From assembly GCA_963969395.1 (NCBI GenBank), contig OZ017795.1, forward strand, positions 15,004,001-15,068,000: DNA of 64,000 bases, given 5' to 3'. The DNA is from Pseudoscleropodium purum. Taxonomy: Eukaryota; Streptophyta; Bryopsida; Hypnales; Brachytheciaceae. Both the position numbers and the translations under genes were made by a program. The notes under the pieces were generated by a model, which was given only the letters and a program-made list of their open reading frames with translations, did no database searches and was not told the origin of the DNA. Below, in pieces: positions 36,256 through 48,326 of the stretch (positions are counted from its first letter, which is position 1; every line of letters starts with the position of its first letter).

Positions 36256-36561
36256 TTAATTGCCACTCGTCTGCGGTCTGTTGCATTGATCACCGCAGAC
36301 GACCACGGCGAGGTTCAGTTCTCCTGCGCAACTGAATCCATGAGATCCGAACCGTAGCGCGCCTGTTTGGCAGTATTGGTACACTTGTGCTGCAACTGGT
36401 CCTGTTAATTCTGATCTCCCATAAGTCACCGTAGCTCCTGCAGAGTTGTTGTGAAGGAACTGATGTGGTCCATGCTTTTCAACGCCGAATTCCATCACGA
36501 TAACGGAGCCGACCCATTTCCGCAACCACTTGAAGCAAGTACGCGTGTTTGGAGAGCAGGT
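36256..36561 (-). pseudogene. Cys-rich open segment, possible terminal exon (unrecognised)
   Basis: The minus-strand frame stays open from about 36561 to a stop at 36256. It is hydrophilic and coding-like, containing TCSPNTRTCFKWLRKWVG, VTYGRSELTGPVAAQVYQYC and FGSHGFSCAGELNLAVVVCG. Cysteines recur regularly, which suggests a secreted or extracellular domain. No ATG begins the frame. A pyrimidine-rich CTATTTCCCACTCAAG just upstream could be a splice acceptor, so it may be a last exon or a gene fragment. I cannot name the family. Confidence 0.3.
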
Positions 36562-38051
36562 TTCTTGAGTGGGAAATAGAGTTCAGTTTGGAAGGATTCT
36601 GTAATTTTTCAGAATTTTATTTCTCAAAACATAATTACTCTGAAGATTTTAGTTGAAGATTTTGTTTGACCTATATTGAGCACATAGGTCTTCCCATTTC
36701 CAACCATGGACTGGTTGCAATATTGAGTCTTTTAGCCAATTATAATGTGCCACAACTTTGCTAGGAACTATGCTATAATTAATTGCAACTCTTCACCTCT
36801 TGATTGGAAAGAGAACAACCTATGTCACTAAAATGGGGTGGTGAGTGGTGGGTGGTGGGGTAATTAGAAATGAAGTAGCTACTATAGATGGGATTTTTAT
36901 TGACTATGTCCTCTGGATAGAAGTGACTATGGCATCAACATTGTGGTTTTTGAATACAATTTTTGAAATACAATTTACATCTACATTTGCATTACACAAT
37001 ACAATTAAAGGTGACTACCATTCTTGTTTTTATATTGTAAGAATCTTTGTTTTCTTTGAATGAAATCATGAAAATGAAGCTACTAGAAATACAATTTGGA
37101 ATTGTTAAGAGGATAAAAGTCAGTAGAATAAAAGATAGGCACCAATTCAAGGGTAGTACTTGCTTACTTTAAAGGACCTATTAAAAACTTTTCAAGTAGT
37201 CCTTTAGAAATAAGTATAAGTAGAACCTCTCTTAGTGCATGCTACCACAATTTATGCACTAAGGGAGATTTGTGTAGTTAAAGAGTTCATAGGAACATGT
37301 ATCTTTCCTAGATGGGTCATATGAACACATGTCTCTCCATCTTCACCACATGTATAGGACCACCTATTCTTTGCTAACTCTCTTATTGCATATTATGCAA
37401 TACTAGATGTTGGAGTAAAAGAGGTTCCACTTGAACTACCCTTGTATTGGTGCCCACTTTTGAATTTTGAGAACTTTGGTTGGCTCTAAATATTGACTTC
37501 ATAATTTGGAAATTTTACATGAGATTAATAAAATGGAAGATAATCATTCTAATCAACTTTGTTTCACATCATTTCAATAAATATTTCAATTTAAGTTCTA
37601 ATTTTTAAAATTATTTCAATGACAAACTAGGCAACTATAAAAATATTCCAATTTTTTTTTATTAATTTTATTTGATTATATTTTATCAATATCCACTCAA
37701 AAAACATTTGAACCATTAGATTCCAAATAAGGAATTGAAAGTTACAAGGAGTTTTTTTGACAACAATGAAGATAATAAGGAAAAATATATAAAATTCTTT
37801 TGGGTTGTTGTAAGAAACATTGGTTGCTTTGCATTGCATTTTGAAAAAACACTTTGTGTCTAATGCTACAACTTTTGAACTATATACCCAATGTCCAAAA
37901 CATAAAATGTGTTTTTAGAATTTTGATTGTAATTGTACCCATTATTTTTCAAAAAAATTAAAAAATCATTTTATATTTAAAAATCAAGTTTGTTAAATAG
38001 TCATATTTTTAGATTTGGATTTTTTTATACTAAATACAAGTTCAAATTATT
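36562..38051. other. AT-rich non-coding DNA, no gene seen
   Basis: Short AT-driven frames only. No bounded repeat was recognised. Confidence 0.45.
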
Positions 38052-38612
38052 ATTTTTGGGTTGAAATTTTTGAGGTATATTCTTATAGTAGGTTGACATG
38101 TTCCAACCAAAGGGCATCTAAAAAACATTCTTTTATGTCGTCCACATTTGTACAAAGAGGCCTCCCTTGTGGATGCACTTGTAAACATTTGAAATGGTTT
38201 TGACCTCATTTTCTTAGTCAAATCTCTAAACCAAGAAGTCCTCCCAAGATGTCTAATTTATAATTTTCTTCAAAAATTGATTTTCTTATTTTCTACAAAT
38301 TAAAATGCCCAACTATGTATTTTCTTCACCAAGATTCTAAAAATCCATCCCAAAAAATACAAATTTGACATTTTAATTTGTAGAAATAAGAAAATTTATT
38401 TTAAAAATATATATAAATTGGACATTGGAAAAGACTTCATGGTGATGAGATCTGACAAAAAAATGAGGTCAAAACCATTTCTAATAGTTACAAGTGCTTG
38501 TACAAAGAAGCCTCTTTGCACAAATGTGGACGACATAAAGTAATGTTTTTTTAGATGCCCTTTGGTAGGAACAAGTCTACCTACTATAGGAATATACCAA
38601 AAATTTCAAAAC
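38052..38612. repeat. ~560-bp foldback with ~260-bp arms
   Basis: The left side (GGTATATTCTTATAGTAGG, AAGGGCATCTAAAAAACATT, ATGTCGTCCACATTTGTAC, GGTTTTGACCTCATTTT) is repeated inverted on the right (AAAATGAGGTCAAAACC, GTGGACGACATAAAGTAATG, AGATGCCCTTTGG, CCTACTATAGGAATATACC). The inner stem uses ACAAATTAAAATG with CATTTTAATTTGT, leaving a loop of about 60 nt. The right edge abuts TTAA-family copy 5. No coding capacity is present. Confidence 0.85.
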
Positions 38613-39541
38613 TCTAAAGTGTGACATTTCACCAAAAATGCTCCCAAATTGCCATTTCTAATACAAATACTGATTTTTAGAAAAAAAATATTTTTGGACA
38701 CATGTAACCATAGGGTCTTATAGTACACTAGTTTGAAAAAATGTGGAAAAATTTTCAAAAATTTTCACCCTGTAGATTGCAAGATATTAGTGTTTGAATT
38801 GACAAAAATCCTTTTTTTAGCCGTGCCAAAAAATTGGGCAACTGCACTTCATAAGGGCACATTTATATGAAAAAATGTCTAAAATGATGATAACTCTTTA
38901 GATTCATTCTTCAAGTCAAGTTGGCTACATGCTTGAAATTATTTAGATAATTTGGAATTGCACAACATACAGGAAAAAAATAGTAAGTAGGAAAAAAATT
39001 AGAGAATGATTCAAAATACTAAATTTTTAAGAATTTAATTATGGAATTGAAAAATGCCTATCCCAACGGTTTTAATGTGGTACAGATTATTTAACAATCT
39101 ACATCATGTACTTTTATTTTTTTCAAAGTATATTAACAATTGAGTTAAATAAAGGACTCCAAAGATTATTTTAGAGTAGGAAATCTCTAAGTGTTACAAA
39201 TTAGAGCACCTCATAAATTTCATCATATAAATCTAAATGGAATGATTAAAAGCTTTCCATGTTTATATTAATTTGGAAAACTAATTTCAAACTTATATTT
39301 CTGAAAAAAATGATTTTTTAAGAAATTTTTGGGCTACACGCTGTATAATGAAAATTACATATTATGCAATAACTTTGAACCATGTAGTCAAAAGTTATGA
39401 AAATTTTTGAACCTTAAAGCTACTCCTTAGTCACATATTTTGTGAAAATTTCAAAGAAAAAAATTTAAAAATTCCATTCATAGTGAGTTGCACAAAATCG
39501 CTATGTTGTCAAAGAATGCAATTTGGTCCATTATGGGTTAA
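38613..39541 (+). repeat. TTAA-bounded repeat family, copy 5
   Basis: Collinear with copies 2, 6 and 7 over ~930 bp: ACCAAAAATGCTCCCAAATTG, CACATGTAACCATAGGGTC, GAATTGCACAACATACAGG, GGGCTACACGCTGTATAATG. The 3' end is GGTCCATTATGGGTTAA. The 5' terminus has merged with the foldback to its left. Confidence 0.7.
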
Positions 39542-42500
39542 ATTTTTATCACAACTTGTTTTCCAACATACTGGCTAATTTGCACAAGTTTTGGACATAT
39601 GTGTTTTTTTTTCTAAATATGTTGAAAAACAAAATTTCACCCTTAAAAATAGCTAGAAAAGGGACTTCTTGAAGTATAAGCACATCAAATTTGTAAATGT
39701 TGGAAATTTTTATTTAAAATTTTTGTGAGGGTGTATTTAAAAAAATTGATTAAAATATTCTATATTTGGATTTATTAGGGAATAAATATAGATGAAAATT
39801 TTAGCCTTGCTTTGGATGTGAGTATTTTGAAGTAGTTTTGGACCTTTAAAATACCACAATATTTTAGAGGTTCAAGGCATAGCTAGTAGAAATATCTCCA
39901 ATAGGTTGCCCATTGAAGTTGGTCCCATTGGATGAGAATTACTTTTCTACTATCTAGGTAAAGGCATTACAAACCAAAATACAAGTGCATACTTTGCTAC
40001 TATGCAAGCCTTGCAAAGTGCAAAGTCAAATGAACTTGGAAGTATAATGTTTGCTAGAATAATTGACTTTGATCTACTTATTAGTGGTTTAGGGTTCAAA
40101 ATCTTGACTCTAATGCCTCATATTGTTAGCAAATGTAGCATAATCATTGTTCCTTTTAAGTGTCCATATAATTTTGAGTTTCTAAGCTCAATTTTTTTGT
40201 TTTTTGGAAAAAATTGAGAACAAGGAGACAAAGATGATGATAAGGATACCAATTAACCAAAAAAATTAGAACATTAGAAGAAGGGTCAATTTCCACCAAG
40301 ATAATTGAATGCCATTGGAATAGAAGAAATTATTTTCTTTGAAGGTCATTAGTTTTAATAAGCAAAGAAGAAGAAGAAAATGAAAAAGAAAATATATTGC
40401 CTAATTCAAATTCTAAGTTTGGATGGAAAGGGTAGCATTGTAAGATTAAGTTTCTACTTGGGATTAGTCACATCACCTTTGCATGAACTTGGTGCTTACA
40501 CCAAGTCTCAAGAATAATAGAAGGCATTCTTAACATAAACCAATAATTCATTGATCTTAGCTTTTCATGTGTTTAGAAGATGATTCCACCTTGCCATGCT
40601 CTTAGAGATGGATTATAGGACTTTTCTTACTATCTACTTGAATTTGCTTTGGTTCTATCCTTCTTTTGTACAAACTCAATTTGGGTTAAAAGTAAGTCAT
40701 TAAAGGCAACATTTTTTCATCCACATAAAATACAAATTAAAATAATTGTGCGAATAGTCATATAAATATCTAGTCTTTAGGATTCTATTGTGGTGTTAAG
40801 TTTATTGAAAATTTTGCTATCAAATGATGCTTGGCAAAAAATTGTCCAATAGAAATATTATAAATGAAGTTTAAAAGTTTTGTTTTCCAATTGATTAATG
40901 ACTTCAATATGAAAATCATCAACACATTTTTGAGGTTATGTTTTTCATCATTATCTATACTGTATTTTTGAATTTTTTAAATATTATTTCATATTGTTTA
41001 GATTTTTTTGTTATAGTATATTATTTAAAAAAATTCTATTTGATGAAATGGTTTCTTGTAATGTTTTTTTAAATTCAACATTTTTTGGGAACAAAAGAGA
41101 CTAGGCCTCAATGCATGTAGAAACAACAATAATTGTAAGGGCATTGTAGGCCTAACCCGCTCTAGTGGCCGAAAATTGCAAGTCTAGGAGATCTTGAAAT
41201 CATCACTATTGTAGATTAGAGGGAATTTGCTCCAATGCTTATCAAATTTCTTTAGGAATTTCAAACAATCTAAGTTTTATTACTACTAGCTCATAGGCAC
41301 CTATTCCAATTATTTCTAGTGTAGTCTATTAAGTTCAACTAGATGCTTTGAAAGACAATTCTATTTCTAAACTCCAAATGTTCTTCAAGATAATCTTCCT
41401 AATCAACTTCTAAAAATGCTCAACCAAAGTCATACATGTAGGGAAAGGAACTCTAAAGATTGTTTGATGTCTATTGGACTTGTTGAAAGGCAATTTAGTC
41501 CCAAATTTTGTGAATGACCAATTCTTTTAGATTATCCTCACAAATTTATATAAGCCATTGCAATGAGAGTTGAGACTATTGGTTGATAGCTAGTGCCTTG
41601 TGGTTGAGGCACAAAATCAACTCAACTTCTTTACATGATTGTTTCTTGTTTAAAATGTCAATCCATTTGAAGAGGAAATCAAATGGAAAGACATTGATCT
41701 ACTTGGTTGTCAAAAGATTTAAGTTGTATGGTATGCCTTGAAGTTCTTTGTACCTTTTTGAATGGAATAATCCATGAACTTGAGTAGTACATCTAGCTAA
41801 GTCACTTGGATGGGATCTCGATTCAACTCCACAAATCAATACACCTATAAAAGAATAAAATATGGGTCTTTTTCTGGCCTTATGTGATTGGAATGACTTG
41901 AACTTCAATTAGAAATTCATGTAGAAAATATTGAATAAGTTTAATTAGGTTAGGAGTGGAGGAATGGGGTTGTACAACAAAGACAAGTGCAATGTGAAGG
42001 ATCCTAATGTTATAATATCTTGAGGAGGTGGTGCAATTGCCAATAAAGACAAGCATTGAGGTTGCCTTTGGAGCTATACATGCCCAACTTTTGATAGATT
42101 TGTCATCACCTTTGGCTCAGCTTTAAAGTTTATTTCTATGTAAGCCATGTCTTTACATTTTTGTATGGACATAGTCACCCACATGTCACCTTTGAATCCC
42201 AACCTATTATCCCATGATAGATGTTTTAAATAAATGCAAGCTCTTCAAGAATGTGTAGAAAGGTCTTTCATCTTCATGAATTCCCTTTTTTGTTCTTTTA
42301 AGCCAAATTAAGAGGTTAATATTTCTTGTTACCTTCATTTATAACTTTATTCTTGAAATCCTCATAAAATTAAAAAATCTGGTAAGAGCATCACTATTGT
42401 CACTCATTAATGGGATTGTGTCATGGCGAGTCTAGAAAAACCCTTCACTCAAGGCTTACCAATATCTGAACATGTGATTGGACTCCCCTAATCCCCCCCA

Positions 42501-42981
42501 ATTCTTTAAGCTTCAAAGCCTAGTTAAGTTAAGTAATATCAACGGCGGATTTGCCAAGAAATAATTACAAATCTATTTTTGGCTAGCATGTGTCTTGAAT
42601 CTAAGAAGTTATAAGGGATTTTTTTCATCTTTACAATTTTATAACAATTTTGAACTTATGAAGAGAGACCCGTGCCTATTCTATATGGAAACTTTTTAGC
42701 AAGTTCCTTTGCTCATATTACTATAATCTCTGATTTTATTTTGTCTTATTAACTGAGTACATACAAATGACACATCCAATTTCTACCAAGATTGTGTGGA
42801 TGGATCAAGGTGGGAGACCACATTCAAATTGACAAGGACATGCATACATGTGGTTACACTTATAGAGGTTAAATCAAAATTGATATCCTACTCTACACAT
42901 TCTTTTAGCAATGGAATAAAGTTCACACTTGTATTTAAATAATTACTTTAAAAGATTTATTTATTAATTTTGAAATTAATT
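39542..42981. other. AT-rich non-coding DNA, no gene seen
   Basis: About 3.4 kb. Short frames at 40002-40217 (plus) and 41699-41908 (minus) have no recognisable family. There is no reverse transcriptase, integrase or transposase motif. Confidence 0.45.
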
Positions 42982-42989
42982 ATTTTATT

Positions 42990-43284
42990 TAGGGTTGACG
43001 AATGTCAACGTCCACCCCAAAATAGCGTCCGTTTTCCGGACGTCCGGATGCACCGACGCTAGCAGACGCAGCGTCCCGACCGCCGTCGGAAAGCAGACGG
43101 GTGGGGCGGATGGCCGAGGCGGACGCCCAGATCGTGCGGACCAGATCAGTCCGCGCATCGATCGGACGGCCGTAATCGGGCGGACGGGCGGACGGGGGAC
43201 AGGCAGACGCTGCGTCCGTCGAGACACGAATGTTAGCGGACGCTGCGGACACAGCGTCCACGTCCGGACGTCATGTCAACCCTG
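42990..43284. mobile_element. hAT-type MITE, copy B (295 bp)
   Basis: It begins TAGGGTTGACGAATGTCAAC and ends GTCATGTCAACCCTG. The exact 8-bp target duplication is ATTTTATT (42982-42989 and 43285-43292). The interior is very GC-rich and contains the perfect palindrome ACGTCCGGACGT at 43260-43271, close to the right end. The left ~50 bp (CCCCAAAATAGCGTCCGT) match copy A. The right end matches copy C. Confidence 0.93.
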
Positions 43285-43292
43285 ATTTTATT

Positions 43293-44033
43293 GTGTAAAA
43301 ATGAACCATGTAAAAAATGTATTAATTAAAAATCCCACTCAGTAATTGTAATTTAACCCCTAGATGCCTAATCAACCATTTTCATTTGTCATTGCCCAAC
43401 TTTAGAGACTTCATGGATCCTACAAATAATGATTAAAAAATTTCATATTTTTCTTATGTATTTCATCAAGTTATCTTTTCACAATTGAAAAAGATTTGAA
43501 TTCAAACAAAAATTCCACTATGAGTGATTTTTCAGAGTTAAACACTTTAACAAATGCTCACTCTAGATTGTCTAGGGAGGGAAACTTAGCCAATCAAAGG
43601 ATATGTGAAGAAAAAAATTCCATAGATTTACAAGTATACAAGTGTACAAGGAGTAAAGGTTTGATTGGTTGGAATATACTGTGAATGCGCAAGGTGCCAA
43701 GGTCAAGTGAAATTTTTGCTTTTCCAATGTACTTAACTTAATTGCAAGGCTTTGAAAACAATCTTCCATTTCTCCAATCCTTCTAAAAATTGGTATGTAT
43801 GTATGTTCTTAATTACCTTAACAATGACATTCATTCTTCAAAAAATAATTATAGAATAAGACACTTGAAAATATGCAAGAGGTTGCAACCTTTAGGGTGA
43901 GAATTTGGAAAATCAAAACTTTGACCTTGGATCAACAAACCATATCATATCTTTAATGTTATTACATCAAAATAACTTGTTTTGAATGCATTTTCCAACT
44001 AGAGTTGAAATTCTTAGAAAATACTATATTAGC
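43293..44033. other. AT-rich spacer, no gene seen
   Basis: No gene. AATTTAACCCCTAGATGCC at about 43350 resembles a TTAA-family end. Confidence 0.4.
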
Positions 44034-44984
44034 TTAACCTCTAAAGGTCGGAGACTATGTTTTTTTACCAAAAATGCTCCCAAATTGCCATTTCTAATAC
44101 AAGCACAATGTTTTAAATGAATAACATTTTTGGACAAATGTAACCGTAGGATCTTGTAGTAAGCTTGTTTGAGAACATGTGGAAAAAATTTCAGAAATTT
44201 CCACATATTGCAAGACATTAGCATGTGAAGTGACGAATTTCCTTTTTTTGGTCCTACGAAAATCCAGGCAACTGCACTTCAAAAGGTCACATTTGTGTGA
44301 AAAAATGTCCAAAATGGTTGCAAATCTTTGAATTAATTCTTCAAGTCAAGTTGGCTACATGGTTAAAAGATTTCTGATCATTTGGAATCATACAACATAC
44401 AGGGGAAAAAAATAGTAAGTAAAAAGGAATAGAGAATGATTCAAAATACTAAATTGTTAACAATTTATTTATGGAATTGAAAAATGCCAGTCTCAATGGT
44501 TTTAATGTTGTAATAAACAATCTAAACCAAACGTTTTTATTTTTTTCCAAAAATATTGAAAATTGAGTTAAATAAAGGACTTCAAAGTTTGCTTTAGAGT
44601 AGAGATTTAATAACAACCCACAAACTCCCACAAACTAAATTTCCTCATAACTTTTGACTCATTGATTAAAATGGAATGATTAAAACATTTCCAAGTATAT
44701 AAAAATTTAAAGAATCAATTTCAAATTTTTATTTAAAAAATAAATAATTTTTAAAGAAGTTTTTTTATGCTGTGTGAGCTGCCCGTCGAGCAATGAAAAG
44801 TACATATCATACAATAACTTTTAAACCATGAAGTCAAAAGTTATGAAAATTGTTGGGTCTTAAAGCTACTCTTTGGGCACATGTTGTGTTAAAATTTTAG
44901 CGGAAAAAAATAAAAACTCCATTCGTAGTAAGCTGCCCAAATATCCTATGTTGCCAAAAAACGCACTTTGAACGATTAGGGATT
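44034..44984 (+). repeat. TTAA-bounded repeat family, copy 6
   Basis: The start is TTAACCTCTAAAGGTCGGAG and the 3' end is GAACGATTAGGGATT. The ~950 bp body matches copies 2, 5 and 7. Its 3' third is the sequence that forms both arms of the foldback at 23316-24036. Confidence 0.75.
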
Positions 44985-45826
44985 CACAAAAGAAAAATCC
45001 AAATAAACAAATATTCCATCTTCACCATGATGAATAATGGTCTTTTTTTTAATGGTATTTATGATTAAATTTGGTCAGAAGTTGCAAAGTCTTTTTAAAA
45101 AAAATTTGAGATATGTACCACCAAAATCTATATCTTCAAGGAAAAAAACTACTATTTTTTTTCCAAATCATAATTTTGATTCAAGGTATTTCAAAATCTA
45201 TATAGTCAAAGTCTTTGAAATTTGGAAGGAAGATTAATTTGACTATGATGAACAAGTTCTTGTGGTTATATTATTCAAAAGTGATTCTAAGAAATTATGC
45301 TTTTATTTCAAAACAATAATTTGGAGGTGATTTTGGAGATTAAACCCTTGTTGAACATTTCAAGGTTGAAACCAAATTTCTAATACCAAAGTTAACTTCA
45401 AAGATTGTAAAATTAGCATGTTTCTTACAAGTATTCGAAGCAATGGGAGTTGCCAAGCATTTCTTGCTTCAAGGGTGCTCATTTTAACCCTAGACGGATG
45501 AGATGGTCTTTGAAGACATCATCATCTTCTAATACCGTGGGAATGGCTTAAAAAAATGGAAAAGTATTCATTGGAAGTCAAACTATTGTAGAAGATGTTC
45601 CCTTTTTACAACAAAACTTGGAGGATGAAAAGTTGCACTTTTATTCAATACATGAGAATTCTCTATCATCCATTGGACACTTAATGTCTATGACATCAAT
45701 AGGTCTGATTTGCTTCCAACTTTGAAAATTCATAAAATATTGTGCAAATCTTACATCAAATTATGAGACAATGAAGCTGATTTTTTTCTTGAAGAAGATA
45801 ACTAACGTACCGCAAAAAATCATGAT
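44985..45826. other. AT-rich DNA with one dispersed-repeat copy
   Basis: 45540-45680 repeats the unit duplicated at 573-960 (CATTGGAAGTCAAACTATTG, then a TTTTTACAACAAAACTTGG stretch). No gene is seen. Confidence 0.45.
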
Positions 45827-46100
45827 TTGAACCACCCACCTAGTAGCGGCAGAACAAGTGGCGCCTTCGATATCAGGTTTACGTCGGCCAAAGGATATGA
45901 AGCCATGCAGCCGCATAAGCCTGATCCCTTGACTTTGCTTAATGAATTAATTATAGAAACTCCACAAAGCCGGTCTATTTGCGTCCATGAGCAAATGAAG
46001 GCAAAAGCCATTAAGCTCGCTCACTAATTTAAGAGTCGAGCTCCCACCATCAGCATCAGCAGTCAGCACCAGCATCAGCATCGTCAGCACTGAATTGGGG
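45827..46100. other. Short moderate-GC island, unrecognised open frames
   Basis: Both strands are open over about 63 codons here. The plus frame includes RTSGAFDIRFTSAKGYEAMQ, and the minus frame includes KGSGLCGCMASYPLADV. Neither has an ATG in good context. It may be an exon fragment of a lost gene. 46048-46095 contains a CAGCATCAGCACCAGCATC trinucleotide-type repeat. Confidence 0.25.
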
Positions 46101-48326
46101 ATCAGCTGGGAGAAGCGGTAAGAGTAACTTAGTCCGCTATTTCCTCAATTCTCATGTGCCGATACTCGGTGATATCCACCAAAATTAGGTGATGCTTATG
46201 TAAAATGATCTAGCTACATTGACCAAAAAAAAAAGGAAAATTTTCTTTGCAAAAAGTAGTCAACATTTTTTTGGTTGTGCCCAACTAGGGGGAAAATGTA
46301 TAAAAGAAAAACATAGATCGTTGGGAATTCGCAACTCAACTCAAAGCATTTGAATGCCATACCTCGTTGTTAAGGTAACATTCAAGAGACTTATGATTTC
46401 TTTTGAAGTAAGGGAGGAGGTCTATAAAGCACCCATTTAAGAGATCAAAGGAAATTAATTTGGAAAGGTTGGACTTGTAGAAATATTTTTTGGTACATTT
46501 TCATTGAAAGAGGAATGGAATTGGCATCTAACCCTAAGTCATTTCATATCAATTGGGGGAGCTTTGTGGAATTAATTATGAATTTTTGAAGTTGAATCAC
46601 AATGGCCCAACTAAAAGCACCCACTTCCTGACTAATATAAACTATATATTTGCATGAAAATACACAATAAATTCTTGAATTGAACATTGCATGATCAAAT
46701 TACAACTCCCTCACATAAAAAATTATTCCAAGTGCAAAAAAACGATGCAACAGAACCCCAAGCCAAGGTTGAGCGACACACTTTTTCACTTTCATTTTTA
46801 TTATGGAAAAGTGCACTGTCTGTTAACTTCATAACAGCCTCTACAATCCTTCCACAAGGGCTTGTCGAGTGCACGTCTGTTGTTTAATGTGGTACCAATG
46901 ATAAGGTTAAGCTTAAATTACAAAAGAACATTTGCGGCTCATATTGAATCCAACTGAAGGACTCTAATTGGAATGCAAATCTGACACTACTCGTCGGCTG
47001 CTCTTGTAGGTGGTGAGGCCTAGGCCTCTCCAAATAGTGTGGAATGCCCATCTTTAGCCATTTCAGAAGTATCCGCTTTCTCCAACCGGCACATGGAGTT
47101 CCCAGCAGGACACAGACGGAATGGTAAACTATTGGGCTCAGAACCAATCTTTTTATGTCTATGATTTGACACGATGAAATTTCTTTCATTGCTCCAGGCG
47201 GAGTTGCCGTGCAGCTGTCGGTTGTATCATTTTGTCGCCGATGAATGAAATTTCGATGTGTGCCGTAAACGAAAGGAAAAGGAAAAGAAACTATTTCACT
47301 GCGAACACAGGAACAATTCAACCTGCATCTGTGTGCCACAGATTTGGGAGAATTTCAATAAACTAGTAACCTCAAACAACCAGGGAGACGGGTAGTGTTA
47401 TTTTCAGTTACTCTCTTCAATTCTCTTCGTTTAAAAACTAAGTTAAATTGTGAAAGCGGCTGCCTGTTTCCATCCCCTGCTTCATTACTACCCCAACCAA
47501 TTGGCGGATTCCGGCTCACCAGTTCAAGTATAGCCCTGGGTAAAATGGCATACGATCGGCGGATACGGACGTATACGCCGGGTGTATGAGTTGGCTGACC
47601 CGGAAAAGCTGCCGTATGGAAAGCTGGGTTGCTGAACGGGTAGGTGGTCAGACCTTTAGTTCTTGTCACATCTTAAGTTATACCATTGTCTTCTTCAAGC
47701 TTCCGAAGTTGGCTATTTTCCACCTGATCTCTGCACCTCCAAATGCCTTCCAAGTTGCTCTACTGCAGAGGAGTTCTCGAAGTTTGTGAGGAGGGACAAT
47801 ACAGGTGAATAATTGGACTGCCAAAGGCTCGCTTGCAGGTGCTAGGACCACCTTTTGGGACCGTCTGTGGGCTTTGAGTGGAAACACTGCGACTAGTAGG
47901 TGAAGCGGAGCACTGACTTGAACCGTGACTAGTATCTGCCGGCACACCACTTTCGCCGGGCTTGTCCGAACAGTGGATCGACACGGGAACTCATCTTCTC
48001 GGAATTCGGTCTCTTGTGATGTGGAATGATCAATATGGTAGAAGGGGTGGAGATGGTAGGCAATCCAGGCTACTGCAACTGTGTACGTGGTAGCACTGTA
48101 TTGTAAGAATCTGATTCTCCAGACTCAATTGAAGAGGCAGTCATCACTAGTAAGAGCAGCTTCGAACAATACTTATCTAACGACATTGGATCTTTTAAGA
48201 ACCGTGTGACTGACATTAGTATATATGTGGCACCTACAATACTGAAGTAGAAAGAACCGAGTCGTCGTAAGCGCCTGTTCTCTCTTCTGCTTCTCTAGAT
48301 TTTTCGCAGAGCTTAGAATTTTCGCC
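46101..48326. other. Gene-poor flank of the RIN4-like gene
   Basis: The AT content falls toward the gene. A minus-strand frame at 46884-47339 (151 codons, starting MAHRCRLNCSCVRSEI) and minus frames at 47678-47984 are unrecognised. The 47760-47984 frame is Ser/Pro-rich and reads like a low-complexity protein end. None is called. Confidence 0.35.
48220..48226 (+). promoter_or_regulatory. Candidate TATA box of the RIN4-like gene
   Basis: TATATAT lies about 107 nt upstream of the ATG. It is followed by a pyrimidine-rich leader (TTCTCTCTTCTGCTTCTC), the usual arrangement of a plant promoter and 5' UTR. Confidence 0.55.

Noticed and set aside
46048..46095. CAGCATCAGC-type short repeats as a CRISPR-like array
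   Set aside because: They are a simple trinucleotide-based microsatellite without spacers, and the genome is eukaryotic. No CRISPR array was seen in the window.
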